The notes under the pieces: generated by a model
Database searches by the model: none
What the model was told of the DNA's origin: nothing
What the model saw: only the letters and a program-made list of their open reading frames with translations
Translations under genes and position numbers: made by a program
DNA from: Shewanella sp. NIFS-20-20
GTDB taxonomy: Bacteria; Pseudomonadota; Gammaproteobacteria; Enterobacterales; Shewanellaceae
Reading direction: 5' to 3'
DNA: 42,868 bases
Assembly (NCBI RefSeq): GCF_019209865.1
Contig: NZ_JAHUTT010000032.1
Location: 1-42,868 of the forward strand
In this document: positions 16,843 through 27,535 of the stretch, piece after piece
How the letters are laid out: every line of letters begins with the position of its first letter
Numbering within the stretch: the stretch's first letter is position 1

Positions 16843-17727
16843 ATGAACACTGTCATCCAACTACCACTAACCACTCGCGCGATAAATCCTCAGAGTTATT
16901 GCTCGATTGATGACGCCCCATCAGCATTATCCACCCAAGAGCAAGTGGCCATTATTCAGCGCTTACATGCAAGCCTAGCGCCCGAACATGTCGTCAGCGC
17001 TTACGGCCAACTTGTCGGCCAGTGGTTGCCGCTCATCGGCTTAAAATTACACTATCACGGCAATAAATGCTTATGGGGAAGACAATCTGGCAAGCAATGT
17101 CATCGTACGCTTACGCCCAATATCAGCGTGCAATATTACATGCCAAAGACATTAACCAATGAGGCATTAGCCTTATTGCAGTTGCTGGAGTCTTGGTTCA
17201 CCCCAGCCATCAACAATGCCATCATCCACAGCCAGGTGTCAGATCAAGCCATGGCCGATAGCCTAACTCAGTTAGGAAATCGCCGCGCCTTTGAGATCAG
17301 TATAGATAAAGCGTTAGCTCGTAGCGGTCGCAACGGCCTGCCATTAACCTTGATGGTGTTAGACTTAGATAACTTTAAACAAGTTAACGATCACCAAGGT
17401 CATCAACAAGGCGATGTATTACTGCAACAATTTGCCGACATTTTAGCCAAGCAACTGCGAGATACCGATAAGGGATTTAGAATTGGTGGCGATGAATTTG
17501 TGGTCTTGCTCGATGCACCACTTGGCGGCGCACATTTATTAGCAAATCGCATCCTTAATGATGTCAAAGCCGATAAACACTGCATCTCCGCCAAGATAGG
17601 GGTCAGCATCGGTTTGGCCCAATGGCAAGCCGGCGCAACAGCCAGCCAATTATATCAAGAGGCCGATAAAGCGTTATACCTAGCCAAGGCCAGCGGTAAG
17701 CACACGGCTCGTAGTATAGAGCCGTAA
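16843..17727 (+). CDS. GGDEF diguanylate cyclase with inhibitory I-site
   Basis: The 294-residue protein should make cyclic di-GMP from two GTP. The GGDEF domain fills the C-terminal half: SLTQLGNRRAFE opens it, GGDEF stands at residues 215-219, and RDTD (206-209) is the RxxD product-inhibition site at the correct five-residue distance. These features suggest an active, feedback-limited enzyme. The N-terminal ~140 residues have no membrane segment or signal peptide and contain Cys and His (HGNKCLWGRQSGKQC); the domain is unassigned and could sense an intracellular signal or metal. ATG 16843 is supported by AGGGGAAG just upstream; a TTG at 16774 is open in frame but has no site. The gene is divergent from the antiporter and convergent with tilS. 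Confidence 0.9.
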   Translation: MNTVIQLPLTTRAINPQSYCSIDDAPSALSTQEQVAIIQRLHASLAPEHVVSAYGQLVGQWLPLIGLKLHYHGNKCLWGRQSGKQCHRTLTPNISVQYYMPKTLTNEALALLQLLESWFTPAINNAIIHSQVSDQAMADSLTQLGNRRAFEISIDKALARSGRNGLPLTLMVLDLDNFKQVNDHQGHQQGDVLLQQFADILAKQLRDTDKGFRIGGDEFVVLLDAPLGGAHLLANRILNDVKADKHCISAKIGVSIGLAQWQAGATASQLYQEADKALYLAKASGKHTARSIEP

Positions 17728-17765
17728 GGCCAATCAATGAAGCTTGGCAATAATCAGCCAAACGC

Positions 17766-19136
17766 CTAAAGCAACTGCCATTGCCACCCTTGGGCGTCAT
17801 CGCTGACAAGCGCATCACGTTCTACCCATAAACCTGAAGCCACTAACCTGTGATTGTAAAAAATTAACGGGATGTCATCCCGCAGCCAAGGGGCGACACC
17901 GAGTTCTTGCCACATTTTTTTCAACTCACGTCCTTGCCGCCGAAAACTTGGGTGGCAACGCAAACGGCCGCTAATATCATCATCGCCCCAATACTTAAGC
18001 TCAACCCGCTCATCTTGGCGTGGCGCGCGACAACGCAGCCCGTCACGCACAAAGCTCACTTGCCATTGCAGTGAACCGATGCGCACTGACACCACCGCGT
18101 CAGTCAACGGCCAGAGCCTCGGTTTACTGCCCTCGATTTGCCGCGACACGGCCACAAAGATGTTGCCAGCAAAACGCCGCAAAATACAGCCAGAGACCTG
18201 CAGCGAGACCTTGGCATCTTCTTTGGCCATCTGCATTTGCATCAAGGCTTGTTGCAATTGCACTCGGCTTGGCATCGGACAGTGATTCATTTGAATAAAA
18301 CGCCGTAAGATTTGCATCTGCCATGACTCGCTGAACGCCGCCATGGCCTCGATGGAGAGACTGTCGCCATTGAGTGGCGATGTGTGGATCACCTTGGCTA
18401 ATCGACTATCCACCTCTTGCTCGAGTAAGGCATATTCTTCGGCGCATAAACTGGCACTACGAGAGGCGGTGCGAGCTATCGCCGGCCAACGTTGTTTTAA
18501 TCGAGGAATAATCTCGTGGCGTAAATAGTTGCGATCAAAACGGGTATCTTGATTGCTCTCATCATCTATATGGGGGATGGCTAGTTGCTGGGCCCAAGAC
18601 TCTAACTGCTGACGACTCACCGCTAAAAAGGGGCGACACTGCCATTTATCCTCATCAAAGGCTTGCAAAGCCCCCATGGCGCTCAACCCTAACGGGCCAA
18701 ATCCACGGGTTAAGGCTAACAGGACAGTCTCGAGTTGGTCGTCTTCATGGTGAGCGGTGAGTAACACATCGTCGCCACGCATTAACTCACTGATGGCGTG
18801 ATAACGCGCGTCTCTCGCCAGCGCCTCAAGGCTTTGGCCCGCGGCTTGATTGAGTGCCACTCGGCGCACGGTTAAGGGCAATTGATAATGTTGAGCGCGC
18901 GCTTGGCAATGCGCAACCCAAGTATCAGCATGATCACTTAAGCCATGATGCACATGCACTAACCAAATGGTTTGCTCAGGATGCTGAGCTTGATACGCTG
19001 CAGCGGCGGCAGCCAACATTTCGGAATCCACCCCACCGCTATAACCGATAAACAGCGTGCGACCGAGCTTAGGTGGCAAGGCACTGAGTCCCAGTTCAAA
19101 TTGAGCCAATACTGGCGCCATCAATGCCGACGACAT
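17766..19136 (-). CDS. tilS: tRNA(Ile)-lysidine synthase
   Basis: TilS adds lysine to C34 of the minor isoleucine tRNA, so that CAU reads AUA as isoleucine; it is essential. The PP-loop SGGVDS lies at residues 33-38 of 456, with the following HVHHGLSDHAD and LLTAHHEDDQLETVLLALTRG segments that complete the N-type ATP pyrophosphatase site. A C-terminal domain with RCHPSFRRQGRELKKMWQELGV is typical of TilS. AGAGGTAA precedes the ATG. The gene follows dnaE by 103 bases, in the place where accA would lie in E. coli-like order. No terminator lies between them, so tilS may be read from the dnaE promoter. Confidence 0.95.
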   Translation of the reverse strand: MSSALMAPVLAQFELGLSALPPKLGRTLFIGYSGGVDSEMLAAAAAAYQAQHPEQTIWLVHVHHGLSDHADTWVAHCQARAQHYQLPLTVRRVALNQAAGQSLEALARDARYHAISELMRGDDVLLTAHHEDDQLETVLLALTRGFGPLGLSAMGALQAFDEDKWQCRPFLAVSRQQLESWAQQLAIPHIDDESNQDTRFDRNYLRHEIIPRLKQRWPAIARTASRSASLCAEEYALLEQEVDSRLAKVIHTSPLNGDSLSIEAMAAFSESWQMQILRRFIQMNHCPMPSRVQLQQALMQMQMAKEDAKVSLQVSGCILRRFAGNIFVAVSRQIEGSKPRLWPLTDAVVSVRIGSLQWQVSFVRDGLRCRAPRQDERVELKYWGDDDISGRLRCHPSFRRQGRELKKMWQELGVAPWLRDDIPLIFYNHRLVASGLWVERDALVSDDAQGWQWQLL

Positions 19137-19239
19137 AACTTACCTCTGTAACATGTAGGCTAAACAAGTCGCGCAGCGCGTTAGGTTGGAATCAACCCGC
19201 GAGTTGCTGCTGCACTCCCCACCTTGGCTCAAGCGGCCG

Positions 19240-22200
19240 CTAAAACAAAATACGCACCTTATCAGGCCCTAATAATCCTTGTAACGCCAACACCAATTCG
19301 TCGGTCGGGTTAACTCGCCAATCGTCACCTAAGACAAATTGACCGGAGGCCTGCGTCTGATGATAATTAATCTTCACTGGCACGGCCCCTTGCTTCCAAG
19401 GACTTAAGATCTGAGTAAATTGATTGAGGCCATCAAGGCCAATACGACTCGCATCCATATCGACTTCTAAGGCGGTCACAAAATGGCTACGCGCCTCACT
19501 GATCTCAATGATATTACGCGCCGTCATACGATTACCCCCAGAGTAATCATCAAAGCTGACTTCGCCTTCACAAATCAAAATCTTGTCTTTTTCTAACAAG
19601 TGGCCAAATTTTTCAAAGGCTTCAGTGAACAGCATCACCTCGAGTCTGGCACTCTTATCATCTAAGGTCACCAAGCCCATTTTGGAGCCGCGCTTGGTCA
19701 TCATCACCCGCGTAGCCACCACTAACCCTGCGGCTTTGGCCGTTTTGCCCCGCTCAGTTGGATGCACATCTTTGATGCGGCCACTGGTGTAATGCTTCAG
19801 TTCGGTTAAATACTGATTTATTGGATGCCCGGTCAGGTATAAACCTAAGGTCTCCCGCTCGCCTTCGAGCCAAATCTTATCTGGCCACTTAGGGCACTCA
19901 ACAAATTGCTGCTTACTATCTTCAGGCTCACTGTTCAGTAAGCCAAACATATCGCCCTGACCAATCGCCTCGGCTTTGGCATGCTGATCAGCGGCGCGAA
20001 TAGCCTCTGGCAAGGTGGCCATCATCGCTGCACGATGTGGGCCTAAATTATCTAACGCGCCGGCCTGAATTAACCGCTCAATCACTCGTTTATTGAGTTT
20101 CTTTAAGTCAACTCGGGCGCAGAAATCAAATAAGTCAATAAAAGGCCCATTTTGACGGGCGTTTAGAATAGACTCCACCGGGCCTTCGCCGACACCTTTA
20201 ATCGCGCCGATGCCATAAACAATGCGTAACTGCTCATCGACGGTAAACTTAAACTCGCCCTTATTAACATCCGGCGGAATGATAGTGAGCCCCATCCGCT
20301 CGCACTCATCGACCAAGGTGACGATTTTATCTGTGTTGTCCATATCCGCCGACATCACCGCGGCCATAAACTCCGACGGGTAATGGGCTTTAAGCCATAA
20401 GGTTTGGTACGACACTAAGGCATACGCGGCCGAGTGAGATTTGTTGAATCCATAACCGGCGAACTTTTCCACCAAGTCAAAGATCTTCATCGCCAATTCG
20501 CCATCGACGCCATTATCGACTGCGCCTTGCTCAAAGCCGGCGCGCTGTTTAGCCATTTCTTCAGGCTTTTTCTTACCCATGGCGCGGCGCAACATATCCG
20601 CGCCACCTAAGGTATAACCGGCCAAGGTCTGAGCAATCTGCATCACCTGCTCTTGGTACAAGATAATGCCGTATGTCGGTTCAAGGATCGGCTGCAAACT
20701 CTCATGCTGCCACTTTTCATCCGGGTAGGAGACCGCTTCATTGCCGTGTTTACGATCGATAAAGTTATCAACCATGCCTGATTGCAGTGGCCCAGGACGG
20801 AACAAGGCCACCAGAGCAATCATATCTTCAAAACAGTCAGGCTGAAGCCGCTTGATCAAATCCTTCATGCCGCGAGATTCAAGCTGGAATACCGCCGTGG
20901 TTTCATAACGCTTTAGCATGGCAAAAGACTTGGGGTCACCGATGGGAATGGCGGCAATGTCCACCGGCGGCTTACCCATTTTCGCCAAGCGGGGGTTGAT
21001 CATGCCCAGAGCCCAATCAATGATCGTCAGCGTCCGTAACCCTAAGAAGTCGAACTTCACCAACCCGGCAGTTTCAACATCGTTTTTATCAAACTGTGTC
21101 ACCGGGAAGTGACCTTCACTATCGCAGTAGAGCGGAGCAAAATCAGTGATTTTAGTCGGAGCAATCACCACCCCACCGGCGTGCTTACCGGCGTTACGGG
21201 TTACCCCTTCAAGCTGACGGCACATGTCGATAAGATCTTTAACATCTTCATCGGCATCATAAGCTTCCACCAACCCGGGTTCTGCCTCAAAGGCCTTGGC
21301 CAAGGTCATGCCGGGTTCCGCGGGGATCATTTTAGAAATACGGTCAACAAAACCATAAGGATGGCCAAGCACACGCCCGACGTCACGCACGACCGCTTTT
21401 GCCGCCATGGTTCCAAATGTAATGATCTGCGATACGGCATCACGACCATACAATTCGGCCACGTGATCGATCACCTCATCCCGTCTATCCATACAAAAGT
21501 CGACGTCAAAGTCGGGCATAGATACCCGCTCAGGATTCAAGAAACGCTCGAACAGCAAATCAAATTCTAAGGGATCTAAATCGGTAATTTTAAGGGCATA
21601 CGCCACTAACGACCCGGCCCCCGAGCCACGGCCAGGGCCAACGGGAATGCCGTTATCTTTACCCCATTGAATGAACTCCATCACAATCAAGAAGTAACCG
21701 GGGAATCCCATTTGGTTAATCACTTTAAGCTCAATGGCTAAACGCTCGTCATATTCGCCGCGCTTGTCGCTTCTGACCTGAGGATCGGGGAATAAAAATG
21801 CCAAGCGCTCTTCTAAACCCTCTTCAGATTTAGCCACCAAGAAATCTTCGATGGATAAGTCACCGGTTGGAAAGTTCGGCAAGAAATACTCATATAAACG
21901 CACGGTCACATTACAGCGTTTGGCAATTTCTACTGAGTTTTCAAGCGCCTCAGGAATATCAGCAAATAACTCGCACATTTCATCTTCGGTGCGTAAATAC
22001 TGATTGGCACTGTATTTTTTAGGACGACGAGGATCGGCTAAGGTAAAGCCATCATGAATGGCCACCCGAATTTCATGGGCCTCAAAGTCTTCAGGCTTGA
22101 GAAAGACCACCTGATTGGTCGCGACCACAGGTAATTGACGTTCATCGGCTAAGGCAATGGCAGCATGGAGATAACGTTCTTCGTCGGCGCGACCGGTGCG

Positions 22201-22713
22201 CAGCAATTCAAGATAAAAACAATCGGGAAAATGTTGCTGATAGAAATCACACAAGCTGTTGGCCTGAGTCATATTGCCTTTTAATAAGGCCTTACCGACA
22301 TCACCCTCTTTACCGCCAGACAGTAAAATAATGCCTTTGCCGTAAGTCACCAGCCACTGCTGATCAATCACCGCGCGGTCTTGCACATGTCCGCGTAAAT
22401 ACGCCTGACTGATTAACTGAGTTAAGTTTTGATAACCGTCATTATCCATGGCCAACACAGTAATGGCGCACAGTTCATCCTCAAACGCGGGCACTCGCAT
22501 CCAAAAGTCACTGCCGATAATCGGCTTGATGCCTTTATCATGACAGCCACTGTAGAACTTGACCAAGCCACATAGGTTTGTTTGATCCGTTAAGGCCAAG
22601 GCTGGCATTCCTAAGGCTTCTGCGCGCGCCAAAATCGGTTTGACCTTGGCAACGCCATCACTCATGGAATAATCACTATGGACACGTAAATGGACAAATC
22701 TCGGCTCAGACAT
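19240..22713 (-). CDS. dnaE: DNA polymerase III alpha subunit
   Basis: DnaE is the replicative polymerase of the chromosome. The 1157 residues match E. coli (1160). An N-terminal PHP domain starts with [12 protein letters not shown] (about residues 9-20). The palm has [15 protein letters not shown] near residue 400, whose two Asp residues are catalytic, and the third catalytic Asp should lie in the DFLGLRTL region near 550. The [16 protein letters not shown] and [14 protein letters not shown] stretches are diagnostic. An HhH region, the beta-clamp-binding area and an OB domain follow toward the C-terminus. AAGGT lies ahead of the ATG. The gene has its own probable promoter and is separated from rnhB by a terminator. 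Confidence 0.98.
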   Translation of the reverse strand: MSEPRFVHLRVHSDYSMSDGVAKVKPILARAEALGMPALALTDQTNLCGLVKFYSGCHDKGIKPIIGSDFWMRVPAFEDELCAITVLAMDNDGYQNLTQLISQAYLRGHVQDRAVIDQQWLVTYGKGIILLSGGKEGDVGKALLKGNMTQANSLCDFYQQHFPDCFYLELLRTGRADEERYLHAAIALADERQLPVVATNQVVFLKPEDFEAHEIRVAIHDGFTLADPRRPKKYSANQYLRTEDEMCELFADIPEALENSVEIAKRCNVTVRLYEYFLPNFPTGDLSIEDFLVAKSEEGLEERLAFLFPDPQVRSDKRGEYDERLAIELKVINQMGFPGYFLIVMEFIQWGKDNGIPVGPGRGSGAGSLVAYALKITDLDPLEFDLLFERFLNPERVSMPDFDVDFCMDRRDEVIDHVAELYGRDAVSQIITFGTMAAKAVVRDVGRVLGHPYGFVDRISKMIPAEPGMTLAKAFEAEPGLVEAYDADEDVKDLIDMCRQLEGVTRNAGKHAGGVVIAPTKITDFAPLYCDSEGHFPVTQFDKNDVETAGLVKFDFLGLRTLTIIDWALGMINPRLAKMGKPPVDIAAIPIGDPKSFAMLKRYETTAVFQLESRGMKDLIKRLQPDCFEDMIALVALFRPGPLQSGMVDNFIDRKHGNEAVSYPDEKWQHESLQPILEPTYGIILYQEQVMQIAQTLAGYTLGGADMLRRAMGKKKPEEMAKQRAGFEQGAVDNGVDGELAMKIFDLVEKFAGYGFNKSHSAAYALVSYQTLWLKAHYPSEFMAAVMSADMDNTDKIVTLVDECERMGLTIIPPDVNKGEFKFTVDEQLRIVYGIGAIKGVGEGPVESILNARQNGPFIDLFDFCARVDLKKLNKRVIERLIQAGALDNLGPHRAAMMATLPEAIRAADQHAKAEAIGQGDMFGLLNSEPEDSKQQFVECPKWPDKIWLEGERETLGLYLTGHPINQYLTELKHYTSGRIKDVHPTERGKTAKAAGLVVATRVMMTKRGSKMGLVTLDDKSARLEVMLFTEAFEKFGHLLEKDKILICEGEVSFDDYSGGNRMTARNIIEISEARSHFVTALEVDMDASRIGLDGLNQFTQILSPWKQGAVPVKINYHQTQASGQFVLGDDWRVNPTDELVLALQGLLGPDKVRILF

Positions 22714-22747
22714 GGGACCTTAACTACTCTAGTCAATCGAATCGGAA

Positions 22748-22776
22748 AAGATAACATGACACGCCGAGTTCGCCAA
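22748..22776 (-). promoter_or_regulatory. possible dnaE promoter
   Basis: Read on the minus strand, TTGGCG (22771-22776) and TATCTT (22748-22753) are 17 bases apart, 35 bases before the dnaE start. Both depart from consensus, so this is a moderate candidate. Its position after the rnhB terminator fits independent dnaE transcription. Confidence 0.4.
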
Positions 22777-22887
22777 AACTAAAAGCGCGTCATCTCAACC
22801 ACGACACCGCCTAGAGTTAACAACTTGATACGACTGTCATAATAAAAGGTAAGCTGTCTGCAATTAATGTTGTAGAACCTCATCAAT

Positions 22888-22915
22888 AAAAAAATCGCCA
22901 AGTGGCGATTTTTTT
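22888..22915 (-). terminator. intrinsic terminator after rnhB
   Basis: ATCGCC (22894-22899) pairs with GGCGAT (22904-22909) around AAGT, flanked by A7 on one side and T7 on the other, so it can work in either direction. It lies 14 bases past the rnhB stop and ends the long envelope operon. Confidence 0.9.
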
Positions 22916-22929
22916 GGTGTGCGCAAGCA

Positions 22930-23553
22930 TTAGCCTTGATGACGCTCTAGCCATTCTTTCACTGGCCTAAAACTGCGCCTGTGTTCAGGCACGATGCCAT
23001 GTGCGGCGATGGCCTCAAAATGAGCTTTGGTGGGATAGCCTTTATGCTTAGCAAACGCAAACTGGGGATACTTGCTATCTAGCTCAGCCATTTCCCGATC
23101 GCGGATCACTTTTGCAATGATTGACGCCGCACTAATACAAGCAATCAAACCATCACCTTTGATCACCGCATCCGCCTCAATACCAAAATCGGGAGTGCGG
23201 TTGCCGTCGACTAAAATTCGTATCGGAGTGACCGACAAGCCGGCAACGGCGCGCTGCATGGCTAGCATGGTGGCGTGCAAAATATTAAGCTCATCGATTT
23301 CAGCGGGACTCGCCCGGCCCACACTCACCGCCAAAGCATTGGCCATGATGGTATCAAATAAGCCATCACGTTTTTTTTCACTGAGCTTTTTGGAATCATT
23401 CAAGCCCGCAATGGGGTTGGCGGGATCCAAAATCACCGCAGCGGTCACGACATCGCCCACCAAGGGACCGCGGCCGACTTCATCGACACCGGCCACTAAC
23501 CCTTGTCCTAGCAACTGTGCTTGCTCAGGCAAGAGATCACGATAAATGGTCAT
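22930..23553 (-). CDS. rnhB: ribonuclease HII
   Basis: RNase HII nicks DNA at single ribonucleotides and removes RNA from hybrids. The 207-residue protein shows the first two acidic catalytic residues in [12 protein letters not shown] (Asp24, Glu25). The third is in the ILVDGN strand and the fourth in [10 protein letters not shown]. The KKLSEKKR segment is also typical. Its ATG overlaps the lpxB stop by four bases (ATGA), indicating translational coupling as in E. coli. It is the last gene of the lipid A and envelope operon before a bidirectional terminator. Confidence 0.96.
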   Translation of the reverse strand: MTIYRDLLPEQAQLLGQGLVAGVDEVGRGPLVGDVVTAAVILDPANPIAGLNDSKKLSEKKRDGLFDTIMANALAVSVGRASPAEIDELNILHATMLAMQRAVAGLSVTPIRILVDGNRTPDFGIEADAVIKGDGLIACISAASIIAKVIRDREMAELDSKYPQFAFAKHKGYPTKAHFEAIAAHGIVPEHRRSFRPVKEWLERHQG

Positions 23554-24698
23554 GACGCCTCCGCCACGACCTCAAGCACGGCATCGGCTGCCCGCTCGCT
23601 CGCATTTAAGCGCATCGTTTGATGTAATTGATTAAAGGTTTTCATCAATGCCCGAGGATCACTGTTCAGCATGGTAGTCACGGCGGCCGCGATTTTAGCG
23701 GGGGTACAATCAGCCTGGATCAACTCAGGCACCACATCGCGTCCCGCCAGCAAGTTAGGTAACGAAAACCTATCGATTTTCATTAACCGCTTGGCAATGC
23801 GATATGTCATCGGCGCTACGCGATACGCCACCACCATCGGCCGATTCACCAGCATTGCCTCTAATGTCGCCGTCCCTGAAGCCAATAAGATAGCATCACT
23901 GGCAATCATCACATCGCGGCTATGGCCTTCGATTAAGTGTATGGACAGCTCAGGCGCATGCGCCAATAACGCCGCCATAAATTGCTCTCGCCGTTGTGGG
24001 TTCACTAACGGAGTCACAAACTTAATATCAGGAAACTCCTGCTTGATCAGCAGTGCCGCTTTAACAAAAGGTTCTGCCAATTGCTTAAGCTCTCCACCAC
24101 GGGAGCCTGGCAAAATCGCCAAGTATTCGGCATCGGCCTCTAAGCCTAACGCTTGTCGGGCAGCCTGCTTATCGTTTGTCAGCGGGATCTCGTCGGCTAA
24201 GGTATGACCGACAAAAGTACAAGGCACCTGATGCTTGTCATAAAACGCTTTTTCAAAGGGTAATAAAGACAACACTCTATGGGTCGCCTTGGCGATTTTG
24301 AAAATACGCTTAGGTCGCCATGCCCAGACCGAGGGACTCACGTAATGCACCGTTTTAATGCCCGCCAACTTTAATTTACGCTCGACACCGAGATTAAAGT
24401 CCGGCGCATCGATACCGATAAAGCAGTCAGGGTTAAGTGCTAGCACTTGCTTAATTAACGACGCGCGTATGGCTAATAACCGAGGCAAACGAGATAAGAC
24501 TTCGACGATGCCCATCACCGCCAACTCTTCCATAGGAAACAGCGATTCAAAGCCTTCGGCTTGCATGCGAGGACCACCGATACCGACAAAGCGTGCATCA
24601 GGATGGCGAGCTTTTAAGGCTCGAACTAAACCAGCCCCTAAAATATCGCCGGAGACTTCTCCGGCGACTAGGCTGAATATTAAAGGCTTGTTGGCCAT
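23550..24698 (-). CDS. lpxB: lipid-A-disaccharide synthase
   Basis: LpxB joins UDP-2,3-diacylglucosamine to lipid X, making the disaccharide of lipid A at the inner face of the inner membrane. The 382-residue length equals that of E. coli. The N-terminus reads [16 protein letters not shown], with the GEVSGD signature at about residues 12-17. [11 protein letters not shown] and [12 protein letters not shown] follow, both typical of glycosyltransferase family 19. ATG 24698 sits one base after the lpxA stop and has GAGGT 13 bases upstream inside lpxA; the open frame extends further upstream but overlaps lpxA and lacks homology. Confidence 0.97.
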   Translation of the reverse strand: MANKPLIFSLVAGEVSGDILGAGLVRALKARHPDARFVGIGGPRMQAEGFESLFPMEELAVMGIVEVLSRLPRLLAIRASLIKQVLALNPDCFIGIDAPDFNLGVERKLKLAGIKTVHYVSPSVWAWRPKRIFKIAKATHRVLSLLPFEKAFYDKHQVPCTFVGHTLADEIPLTNDKQAARQALGLEADAEYLAILPGSRGGELKQLAEPFVKAALLIKQEFPDIKFVTPLVNPQRREQFMAALLAHAPELSIHLIEGHSRDVMIASDAILLASGTATLEAMLVNRPMVVAYRVAPMTYRIAKRLMKIDRFSLPNLLAGRDVVPELIQADCTPAKIAAAVTTMLNSDPRALMKTFNQLHQTMRLNASERAADAVLEVVAEAS

Positions 24699-24699
24699 A

Positions 24700-25470
24700 T
24701 CAGCGAATAATACCTCGGCTCGATTGACGAACAAAATCAATAAAGTTTTGTACTTCAGAGAAGTTAGCCGCATCGTCAGTCAGCGCGTTAATCGCCTCAT
24801 CAACGGTAAAGCTACTGCGATAGAAGGCCTTATATGCACGACGCATCGCTTGCTGAACCTCTTTACTGTAACCACGACGCTTCATGCCTTCGAAGTTAAG
24901 GCCGCGTGGCGTTGCCGCTTGACCCGAGGCCATCACAAATGGCGGCACATCTTGCAGGATTAACGACGCGCCGGCAGTAAAGGCATGGGCACCGATATGC
25001 ACAAATTGATGCACGCCAGTCATCCCACCTAAAATGGCAAAGTCATCGACATGTACATGCCCGGCGATGGACGCGTTATTGGCCATGATGACGTTATTGC
25101 CGACCACACAGTCATGGGCAATATGCACGTAGGCCATAAACAGGTTATTGGAGCCGATACGGGTTTCACTATTATCTTGAATGGTGCCGCGATGGATAGT
25201 CACGGATTCACGAATAATATTATTGTCACCAATGATCAACCGCGTCGGTTCACCGGCATACTTTTTGTCTTGGCATTCTTCGCCGACAGAGGCAAATTGA
25301 AAGATCCGGTTGGCACGGCCGATGTGGGTCGGCCCTTTAATGACCACATGTGAGCTTATCCAGCAATCATCACCAATTTCAACATCAGCCCCGATATAGC
25401 TCCATGGTCCGATAGTGACATTGTCACCTATCTTGGCATCAGGATGTACAAACGCTAACTTATCTATCAC
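24700..25470 (-). CDS. lpxA: UDP-N-acetylglucosamine O-acyltransferase
   Basis: LpxA carries out the first step of lipid A synthesis, moving a 3-hydroxyacyl chain from ACP to UDP-GlcNAc. The 256-residue protein has hexapeptide repeats from residue 1 to about 185 ([20 protein letters not shown]). [11 protein letters not shown] contains the His that acts as general base (His125 in E. coli), and a helical C-terminus includes [13 protein letters not shown]. It starts with GTG at 25470 in a GTGA overlap with fabZ, so it is translationally coupled. Acyl-chain length depends on ruler residues that cannot be read reliably by eye. Confidence 0.97.
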   Translation of the reverse strand: MIDKLAFVHPDAKIGDNVTIGPWSYIGADVEIGDDCWISSHVVIKGPTHIGRANRIFQFASVGEECQDKKYAGEPTRLIIGDNNIIRESVTIHRGTIQDNSETRIGSNNLFMAYVHIAHDCVVGNNVIMANNASIAGHVHVDDFAILGGMTGVHQFVHIGAHAFTAGASLILQDVPPFVMASGQAATPRGLNFEGMKRRGYSKEVQQAMRRAYKAFYRSSFTVDEAINALTDDAANFSEVQNFIDFVRQSSRGIIR

Positions 25471-25928
25471 TTCTCAATCTCTCTGCGAGCACACATGATC
25501 TCGGCTGAGCAAGCCAGCTCACCATCGACATGAACTTCACCATAAAACACGCCAATCCCGCGACGTTCTTTAATATACTTCACATGGAAGTGCAGTTGAT
25601 CGCCTGGGGTTACCACTTTCTTGAAACGTGCCTTATCGATACCGGCAAAATAATACAGCACATTCGGCGACGGCTTATCACTCAAGGTTTTAAACGCTAA
25701 CAACCCAGTTGCCTGTGCCATGGCTTCCAGCAGTAATACGCCTGGCATCACTGGCTGAACAGGGAAGTGCCCCTGAAAAAATGGCTCATTGATAGTCACG
25801 TTTTTGATGGCATGCAGAGTTTCACCTGGGGTGTAATCTAGTACGCGATCAACTAACAAAAATGGATATCTATGGGGTAGATATTCAAGGATTTCCTTGA
25901 TATCCATAGTGTTCATTTGTTTAGACAC
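25467..25928 (-). CDS. fabZ: 3-hydroxyacyl-ACP dehydratase FabZ
   Basis: FabZ dehydrates 3-hydroxyacyl-ACP in fatty-acid elongation and competes with LpxA and LpxD for the same substrates, which explains its place in the lipid A cluster. The 153-residue hot-dog protein has [13 protein letters not shown] (about 17-29). It also has [20 protein letters not shown], with the catalytic His in GHFP and Glu in LLLEAMAQ. The start is GTG 25928, with AGAGGA 8 bases upstream and a length matching E. coli; ATG 25916 and ATG 25907 lack ribosome sites. It begins 30 bases after lpxD and overlaps lpxA by four. Confidence 0.96.
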   Translation of the reverse strand: MSKQMNTMDIKEILEYLPHRYPFLLVDRVLDYTPGETLHAIKNVTINEPFFQGHFPVQPVMPGVLLLEAMAQATGLLAFKTLSDKPSPNVLYYFAGIDKARFKKVVTPGDQLHFHVKYIKERRGIGVFYGEVHVDGELACSAEIMCARREIEK

Positions 25929-25958
25929 TCACTCATTCCTCTCACCCAAAGGCGGAAA

Positions 25959-26978
25959 TTATTCTTTTGACGCTTTTTCCAAGGTTTTAACCCGCTGAAA
26001 TAATTCATCCAGCTGACGGAAACGCACGGTATTTCTACGCCACAATTTATTGTCCATCGCCACAGTTGCGGACGACAACAATCCCGGTTGTTTAACCGAG
26101 TTGGTAATATTGGTGCTGCCCGATACATGCACACCATCACAAATACTGAGGTGACCTGCAACGGCGGAATTACCACCAATAATACAATATTTACCGATAG
26201 TGACACTGCCCGCAATCGTGGTACTACCCGCAATCGCAGTATGGGCACCTATGATATCGTTATGGGCAATTTGCACCTGATTATCGATAATCACACCATC
26301 ATGAATTTCAGTATGGCTCAGAGCACCTCTATCAATCGTGGTACCCGCCCCAATCTCAACCTGATCACCGATGCGGACCCCGCCGGTTTGGGGGATTTTA
26401 AGCCATTGACCTTTTTGGTTAGCATAACCAAAGCCATCCGAACCAATTACAGCGCCAGAATGGATAATACAGTCACGGCCCATATGCACATCATGATAAA
26501 CACTAACATTAGCCCATAAGCGTGACCCAGATCCTATGATGACATCTTGGCCTATCACACAACCTGCGCCGATTTGTACTCGGTCCCCTAAAATGACTCC
26601 GGCAGCAATAACGGCATTGGCACCTATGCTAACTCCTTCCCCAAGCATGGCCGAGGCATCAATGACGGCACTAGGATGGATACCAACGGCTGCTGGCGGA
26701 GTGGTATCAAGTAATTGAGCCACCTTGGCAAAGCCTACATACGGGTCATTAACGATCAATGCATTGCCCGAATATTCATGGGCATCGTCAGCTCTCAATA
26801 AAACGGCACTGGCCTGGCATTGAGTTAATTGTGAACGATATTTACTGTTTGACAAAAAAGAGAGCTGGCCAGGGCCAGCTTGTTCCAGAGTGGCAACAGC
26901 GTTAATAGCAACACTGCCGTCACCCTGAACCTGGGCGCTAAGCAACTCGCCCAGTTGGTTCAAGGTCACACTTTTCAT
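25959..26978 (-). CDS. lpxD: UDP-3-O-(3-hydroxyacyl)glucosamine N-acyltransferase
   Basis: LpxD adds the second 3-hydroxyacyl chain, on nitrogen, in lipid A synthesis. The 339-residue protein has an N-terminal uridine-binding domain (SFLSNSKYRSQL at about 38-49). A left-handed beta-helix of hexapeptide repeats follows from about 100 to 300 (VSIGANAVIAAGVILG). NQVQIAHNDIIG carries the catalytic His (His239 in E. coli), and the C-terminus is helical (ELFQRVKTLEK). It begins four bases after the skp stop, with AAGG about 10 bases before the ATG. Confidence 0.96.
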   Translation of the reverse strand: MKSVTLNQLGELLSAQVQGDGSVAINAVATLEQAGPGQLSFLSNSKYRSQLTQCQASAVLLRADDAHEYSGNALIVNDPYVGFAKVAQLLDTTPPAAVGIHPSAVIDASAMLGEGVSIGANAVIAAGVILGDRVQIGAGCVIGQDVIIGSGSRLWANVSVYHDVHMGRDCIIHSGAVIGSDGFGYANQKGQWLKIPQTGGVRIGDQVEIGAGTTIDRGALSHTEIHDGVIIDNQVQIAHNDIIGAHTAIAGSTTIAGSVTIGKYCIIGGNSAVAGHLSICDGVHVSGSTNITNSVKQPGLLSSATVAMDNKLWRRNTVRFRQLDELFQRVKTLEKASKE

Positions 26979-26981
26979 GTA

Positions 26982-27488
26982 TTACTTGCCTTTGCTTAAG
27001 GCTTCAATCACTTTGCTACTGATGTCAGCATCTGGCTTGGCAAAAATTACCGCGCCACGTTGAAGCACTATGTCATAGTTATCTTTTTTAGCGATATCGG
27101 TAATCACTTGTTGGACTTTTACCAATAGCTTGTTCTGCTCTTCACCTTGACGACGACGTAAATCTTCATCCAATGCTTTACCTTTCAACTGCAGTTCAGA
27201 CTGGATAGATTCCATTTTACGAACCATTTCAGTTTTCTGGCTATCACTCATCAGAGCAGCATCACGTTGTTGCTTCTCCATCATGCCACGTAACTCTTCT
27301 TGCATTTTTTGTACGCTGGCCATGCGGTCGCCAAATTCAGACTTTAACGACTGAGAAATTTGTTCACGCTGAGGCAATTGCTCAAAAACAGTGGCCATGT
27401 CCACTACCGCAATTTTTTCAGCATGAGCTGCCAGTGGAGCAGCCAGTAAACACAGGGTTAATGCCGCACGATTGAACATCTTTTTCAA
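26982..27488 (-). CDS. skp: periplasmic chaperone Skp (OmpH)
   Basis: Skp holds unfolded outer-membrane proteins in the periplasm and passes them to the BAM complex, whose core gene lies just upstream. The 168-residue precursor has a signal peptide (ALTLCLLAAPLAAHA before EKIAVVDM). The mature part has a long charged helical stretch (about 40-130, rich in Gln, Glu and Lys), matching the tentacles of the trimer, and then the body strand NYDIVLQRGAVIF. I chose TTG 27488: AAGGAG lies 6 bases upstream, an ideal distance, whereas ATG 27479 would be 15 bases away. The gene follows bamA by 47 bases. Confidence 0.93.
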   Translation of the reverse strand: MKKMFNRAALTLCLLAAPLAAHAEKIAVVDMATVFEQLPQREQISQSLKSEFGDRMASVQKMQEELRGMMEKQQRDAALMSDSQKTEMVRKMESIQSELQLKGKALDEDLRRRQGEEQNKLLVKVQQVITDIAKKDNYDIVLQRGAVIFAKPDADISSKVIEALSKGK

Positions 27489-27535
27489 AGTAGACTCCTT
27501 CTGTTATTCAGCAAAACTTGCCGAGTGTATGCGTT

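Noticed and set aside
21109..21570. 153-codon plus-strand frame opposite dnaE
   Set aside because: It mirrors the catalytic region of dnaE and has no independent evidence.
23671..24207. 178-codon plus-strand frame opposite lpxB
   Set aside because: It is antisense to conserved lpxB codons and rich in Ser, Ala and Asn as expected from a shadow frame.
24699..24773. Upstream extension of lpxB
   Set aside because: The extension overlaps lpxA, has no similarity to LpxB proteins and passes a well-supported ATG.
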